Positions 60,745 to 64,000 of a stretch of DNA of 64,000 nucleotides are shown one piece after another. Source of the DNA: Chitinispirillaceae bacterium (GTDB taxonomy: Bacteria; Fibrobacterota; Chitinivibrionia; Chitinivibrionales; Chitinispirillaceae); NCBI GenBank assembly GCA_016929595.1, contig JAFGIN010000122.1:1-64000 (forward strand). The letters are read 5' to 3'. Numbering within the stretch: the stretch's first letter is position 1; the number at the start of each line of letters is the position of its first letter. The notes below the pieces were generated by a model. It worked only from the letters and a program-made list of their open reading frames with translations. It was not told the origin of the DNA and made no database searches. A program made the translations under genes and the position numbers.

Positions 60745-63555
60745 TTAAAACTCCGCACGCAACCCGAATGATGGAACAAATGGTGCCGACACTGTTGTCT
60801 GATCGGTATAATCAAAATCATAAATAGTAAACTCAGGACTTGCGTAAAGAAACATTAAAACATTCTGGAAATCAAGATACGCCGCAAGCATCCACTTATC
60901 ATAAACAAATTTTTTATCGATACGCAGATCGACCTGAAAAAATGGTTTGTTTCTTTTACTGTTTGTTTTTCCGCGAATTGCTTCATAGAAGAAACCCTCA
61001 GCATTATACACACTTCCCAAAACCGGGGTAAATGGGTTTCCACTGACATACCGCACCCGTGTACCCACTTCGATCTGCCTTTCCAAACGGTAGTTGAGAA
61101 TGAGCTGGAGATTATGGGTCTGATCCCTGCCGTATAATTCCCATTTTTTCGTTTCACGATTATAGCGCTCGCTTCGCGACAATGAATACGCAATCCACCC
61201 GAAAAGCCGATCACCCTGATCATGACGAAGGAGCATCTCCAAACCGTACATTCTTGCCTTTCCCTTTGGTAGAAATGATGGCAGTTCATTATTTTCCGTC
61301 AACTCTGTACTTGTATAGGTGTCGGGAATATCCCACTGTGAGTTATGGTACACCTGCAGATCGGCGAAAATAAGATCAGTAAATTTAATTTCGTAACCGG
61401 CAGTCAAATGACGCGCTTTGGTCGCCGGATGAGCCGGGTTGCCATAAACTTTGTGGGTTACAAACCCGACAGGCTGCGGAGTCTGATTGTATGTACCTAT
61501 CGCGCATTTCGCTGTCTGATTCTCATTAAACTTATAACGTAAAGAAAAACGCAGCGATGGTTCCCCTGAGTATCCCCTGGCATTGTTAAAATCAGAATAC
61601 TCCCAGAACTCGGGTAACACCCCGCCATCATAATGTAATTCATTATAATAATCGTAACGTAACCCGGTGAGAATAAAGAGATTCTCAGTCGGCTTAATCT
61701 CAAACTGAAGATAGGGCGAAGCAAGTCCCAGTTTCAGATCCATTGTATCATAATTAAAAGTTCCATCATCTCTGGTACTTGGGAATGCCCCCTCCTGATA
61801 ATGTTTCTTATGCCATAAATCTGCACCAATATCAAACTGAAGTTTATTACTGATTTTATATTGAAGCTCCTCACGAAGAGACAGCTCCCATGAAGAATAC
61901 TCTACCTTTATAAATCCAAATGCGGAACTAAAACCGCTTCCGGGAATAAAAGCAACTCTTGTGTGATTTTTCAGAGCGGTGGTTATATCAGCATCCCATC
62001 CAGTTGTAAACATCGTGAATGACATCCGTTGTTTGAGCCTGTCGGTCAGTTTATCGATATCGGAACTGCCACCTCTCACAAATGGCGCAATCAATTCCAT
62101 CTGGTCACTGGAACCGAAAACAGTAAAATACAGTTTATTACTTTCGTTTACATTCGCATCAATGCGGGCAAGATAATCATAGTAATAAGGAACGATTGAT
62201 ACGGGCAGATTAAAATAGTCACTTTTTGTTATTGCACCCAGAATGTCTCCAATATAGCTACGGCGCGCACTTACAATAACTCCCGCATTTTTCCCGATCG
62301 GTCCTTCAATAAATGCTGTTGCATCGAAAAGATTAACGTCTGCAAAACCGCTTATCCGATCCCGCTTCGCATTGCGTCCTTTAAGTTCTATCACCCCAGC
62401 GATCGTTGATCCGTACCGGACACCAAAACCTCCGGGGTAAAGATCCACCGATTCAAGGCCATCAGAATTGTAAGTCGATTTAATACCACCGAAATGATAC
62501 AACTGCGGAATCATTACCCCGTCAAGATAAAATTTGCTGTCCCAGCTTGGAGCTCCACGGACTACAACCGCTCCCCCTCCAAATGACGGACGCGCAACGC
62601 CGGGAAGAGCCTGAACAACCTTGACAGCATCTCCTCCAAATCCCGGTATTTTCTTAACCTCATTGAGTGTCAATGTACGGCGGGATACCTCTTTCTCTTC
62701 GGTTTTCCCATAAACGGTAATCTCGTATTCAGCATAAGAAGTACGCTGCATTCGATAAACAACTTCAAGGACCTCACCACTCCTGAGCGTATCCACCGTT
62801 TCAAACTGTTCATACCCCACTGCAGGTATAGTTATTCGCAACGGACCTGATGGCAATGACTTGAACTCAAATGTTCCACTTGAATCGGTTAGCGTCATTA
62901 AGCTCCCCTGTTCAAGTTTCTGCCCGCTGAAACTTCCGATTTTTTTGAGATATACAGGAAAGGGCAGCGCAATTGCAGTGTCATGAAGTGTATCGATAAA
63001 AGAAACATATACTTCAACATCACGCACAACAGCTCTGGTCCCCCGTTCGTAGACAACCCCCCGGAAATTTACATACTCTTCCACCTTGTCCAAAACTTCA
63101 TCAAGGGTGACCTCGTATTGATACGTAAGAATTACCGGAACAGGCTCACCATCGGCTATAGCTGGAGTGAAAACAAACTGCCGGACAGCAGCAGCAACAG
63201 CACTGTCAAGATCCGGATGTATCCCGTTAACGACATGCAGACTGTCCACCCGCCCACTGTCACTTACAAGCAGATCGAGGGTAACCACACCGGTGATTGC
63301 ATTCTTGAGCAGATGCTGCGGGTACACTGCTTTAATAAAGGTTTTAAGGACCGGTTCTTTTTCAAGCCCATCGATCGTATCTTTATCGATTTCTACTGAA
63401 GAAGAATCAACTGCAATAGCAGGAGAAATACCAGTATCCACATAGGCACTGGATTCTATTTCGAGCAGTATTTCCGGTTCCTCTGTTACCTGAGCATACA
63501 ACAAAGAGCATAGTACTGCCATCAGTAAACCAATTGTACATCTCGCGTATTTCAT
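60745..63555 (-). CDS. TonB-dependent receptor with an N-terminal TonB_C-like domain
   Basis: The 936-residue product has a signal peptide (IGLLMAVLCSLLYA). Residues about 65-150 match a TonB C-terminal domain (ITGVVTLDLLVSDSGRVDSL, AVAAAVRQFVFTPAIADGEP). A carboxypeptidase-regulatory-like beta domain follows (GTFEFKSLPSGPLRITIPAV). Next is the plug domain (VKKIPGFGGDAVKVVQALPG, GGGAVVVRGAPSWDSKFYLD, YPGGFGVRYGSTIAGVIELK), and then the barrel, ending with an aromatic strand (FVPSFGLRAEF). A receptor that carries its own TonB-like domain is unusual. Together with the following lipoprotein and the preceding TonB_C gene it forms an import or export unit; the substrate is unknown. Confidence 0.88.
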   Translation of the reverse strand: MKYARCTIGLLMAVLCSLLYAQVTEEPEILLEIESSAYVDTGISPAIAVDSSSVEIDKDTIDGLEKEPVLKTFIKAVYPQHLLKNAITGVVTLDLLVSDSGRVDSLHVVNGIHPDLDSAVAAAVRQFVFTPAIADGEPVPVILTYQYEVTLDEVLDKVEEYVNFRGVVYERGTRAVVRDVEVYVSFIDTLHDTAIALPFPVYLKKIGSFSGQKLEQGSLMTLTDSSGTFEFKSLPSGPLRITIPAVGYEQFETVDTLRSGEVLEVVYRMQRTSYAEYEITVYGKTEEKEVSRRTLTLNEVKKIPGFGGDAVKVVQALPGVARPSFGGGAVVVRGAPSWDSKFYLDGVMIPQLYHFGGIKSTYNSDGLESVDLYPGGFGVRYGSTIAGVIELKGRNAKRDRISGFADVNLFDATAFIEGPIGKNAGVIVSARRSYIGDILGAITKSDYFNLPVSIVPYYYDYLARIDANVNESNKLYFTVFGSSDQMELIAPFVRGGSSDIDKLTDRLKQRMSFTMFTTGWDADITTALKNHTRVAFIPGSGFSSAFGFIKVEYSSWELSLREELQYKISNKLQFDIGADLWHKKHYQEGAFPSTRDDGTFNYDTMDLKLGLASPYLQFEIKPTENLFILTGLRYDYYNELHYDGGVLPEFWEYSDFNNARGYSGEPSLRFSLRYKFNENQTAKCAIGTYNQTPQPVGFVTHKVYGNPAHPATKARHLTAGYEIKFTDLIFADLQVYHNSQWDIPDTYTSTELTENNELPSFLPKGKARMYGLEMLLRHDQGDRLFGWIAYSLSRSERYNRETKKWELYGRDQTHNLQLILNYRLERQIEVGTRVRYVSGNPFTPVLGSVYNAEGFFYEAIRGKTNSKRNKPFFQVDLRIDKKFVYDKWMLAAYLDFQNVLMFLYASPEFTIYDFDYTDQTTVSAPFVPSFGLRAEF

Positions 63556-63569
63556 CTTTTTGCCACAAA

Positions 63570-64000
63570 TTAAATGATCTTAAAATTGAAACGGATGGTA
63601 ATCCAGGATGCAACGGCATCAGCTCCAACATACGCAGGTTCAAAAAGCAGCTTCAGACATGCTTCATACACCTTTTCTCTGGAACCGAAACCCAGGTCAT
63701 CCATAACCACCACCTTTTTGACTTTTCCATCTATATCAATAAGTATTTTTGCTTTTACAAACCCTTCGACTTTATTATCAAGCATCTCTTTTGTATATTC
63801 GGGTTTGGCATTCACCTTTAATTTAGGCTGTGCCGTAACAGTCGTAATTGAAACCAGAGACCCTTTGAGGTCCTCACTTGTAGCAGTAAATGTATCGATC
63901 TCGGTATTCAATGTATTCCCAAGCTTCCCGATTACTGCATCCGTTGCATCTCCTGATGCACCAAAGCCTGTTGAGTATACTCTTTTCAATCCATAAACCC
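63570..64000 (-). CDS. Partial TonB_C-domain protein upstream of the receptor
   Basis: The frame is open to the right edge of the window, so the start is outside. The visible 143 residues begin YGLKRVYSTGFGASGDATDA. They end in a TonB C-terminal-like domain: VEGFVKAKILIDIDGKVKKV, VVMDDLGFGSREKVYEACLK and LLFEPAYVGADAVASWITIR. It lies 15 bp before the receptor and is on the same strand. It may be a TonB-like or gliding/AgmX-type protein; the missing N-terminus would decide. Confidence 0.7.
   Translation of the reverse strand, partial: VYGLKRVYSTGFGASGDATDAVIGKLGNTLNTEIDTFTATSEDLKGSLVSITTVTAQPKLKVNAKPEYTKEMLDNKVEGFVKAKILIDIDGKVKKVVVMDDLGFGSREKVYEACLKLLFEPAYVGADAVASWITIRFNFKII

Noticed and set aside
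1-64000. tRNA or rRNA genes and insertion sequences
   Set aside because: I saw no cloverleaf with conserved TTCGAATC-type arms, no rRNA motifs and no transposase-like protein on either strand.

Overview
The window looks like chromosomal DNA of a Gram-negative, polysaccharide-degrading bacterium with moderate to low GC. Secreted GH8 and GH53 hydrolases, a pectate-lyase remnant, a C-terminal sorting-like domain on the GH8, outer-membrane lipoproteins, a TtpC-type TonB system and many beta-helix and PEGA proteins suggest the FCB side of the tree, perhaps Fibrobacterota (Chitinispirillia/Chitinivibrionia). That placement is an inference from protein style; no rRNA or other marker gene lies in the window.

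Layout. (1) 1-6.4 kb: carbohydrate-active region with a GH53 galactanase (partial), a pectate-lyase fragment, a secreted repeat protein, a GH8 enzyme and a Mut7-C RNase-like protein, with decayed gene pieces between them. (2) 6.8-13.4 kb, plus strand: an effector island. It holds a ribosome-inactivating-protein (RIP) homologue, a DUF6484 protein, a DUF559 nuclease-like protein, a DUF2169 adaptor, a beta-ketoacyl-synthase homologue that lacks the catalytic cysteine, a DUF4150 PAAR-like tip protein, an AHH-type nuclease toxin and an Imm11-like immunity protein. Four copies of a long palindromic repeat are spaced between these genes. (3) 13.4-19.5 kb: toxin-antitoxin and repeat debris (XRE antitoxin, BrnA fragment, ParE/antitoxin pair, broken HipA-family kinase) around a TIGR02270 protein and a large unrecognised protein. 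(4) 19.5-39.3 kb: the structural type VI secretion system (T6SS). On the minus strand lie tssK-tssL-tssA-tssB-tssC-hcp-tssE-tssF-tssG-vgrG and an HNH-type toxin, and tssM. On the plus strand are a PEGA protein and an unusual FHA-transmembrane-lytic transglycosylase fusion. No tssH/clpV or tssJ was recognised. (5) 39.3-48.8 kb: two membrane Ser/Thr kinases, a beta-helix protein and a large Ig/InlB-repeat lipoprotein, probably one minus-strand operon. (6) 49.1-50.4 kb: a frameshifted BrnT with intact BrnA and a small secreted protein. (7) 50.5-55.5 kb: a complete DUF3450-TtpC-ExbB-ExbD-TonB-TPR operon. (8) 56-64 kb: SPFH protein, Crp-like regulator coupled to a beta-helix protein, a four-helix-bundle gene bounded by inverted repeats, a lipoprotein, a TonB-dependent receptor with its own TonB_C-like domain, and a partial TonB_C protein.

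How it fits together: the minus-strand T6SS genes build sheath, tube, baseplate and membrane complex. The FHA/kinase genes probably regulate assembly by phosphorylation, and the FHA protein's transglycosylase domain could open peptidoglycan for it. The plus-strand island at 6.8-13.4 kb carries tip, adaptor and cargo proteins. The most striking cargo candidate is the RIP-family rRNA N-glycosidase at 6791-7405, which keeps the E-A-A-R active-site motif.
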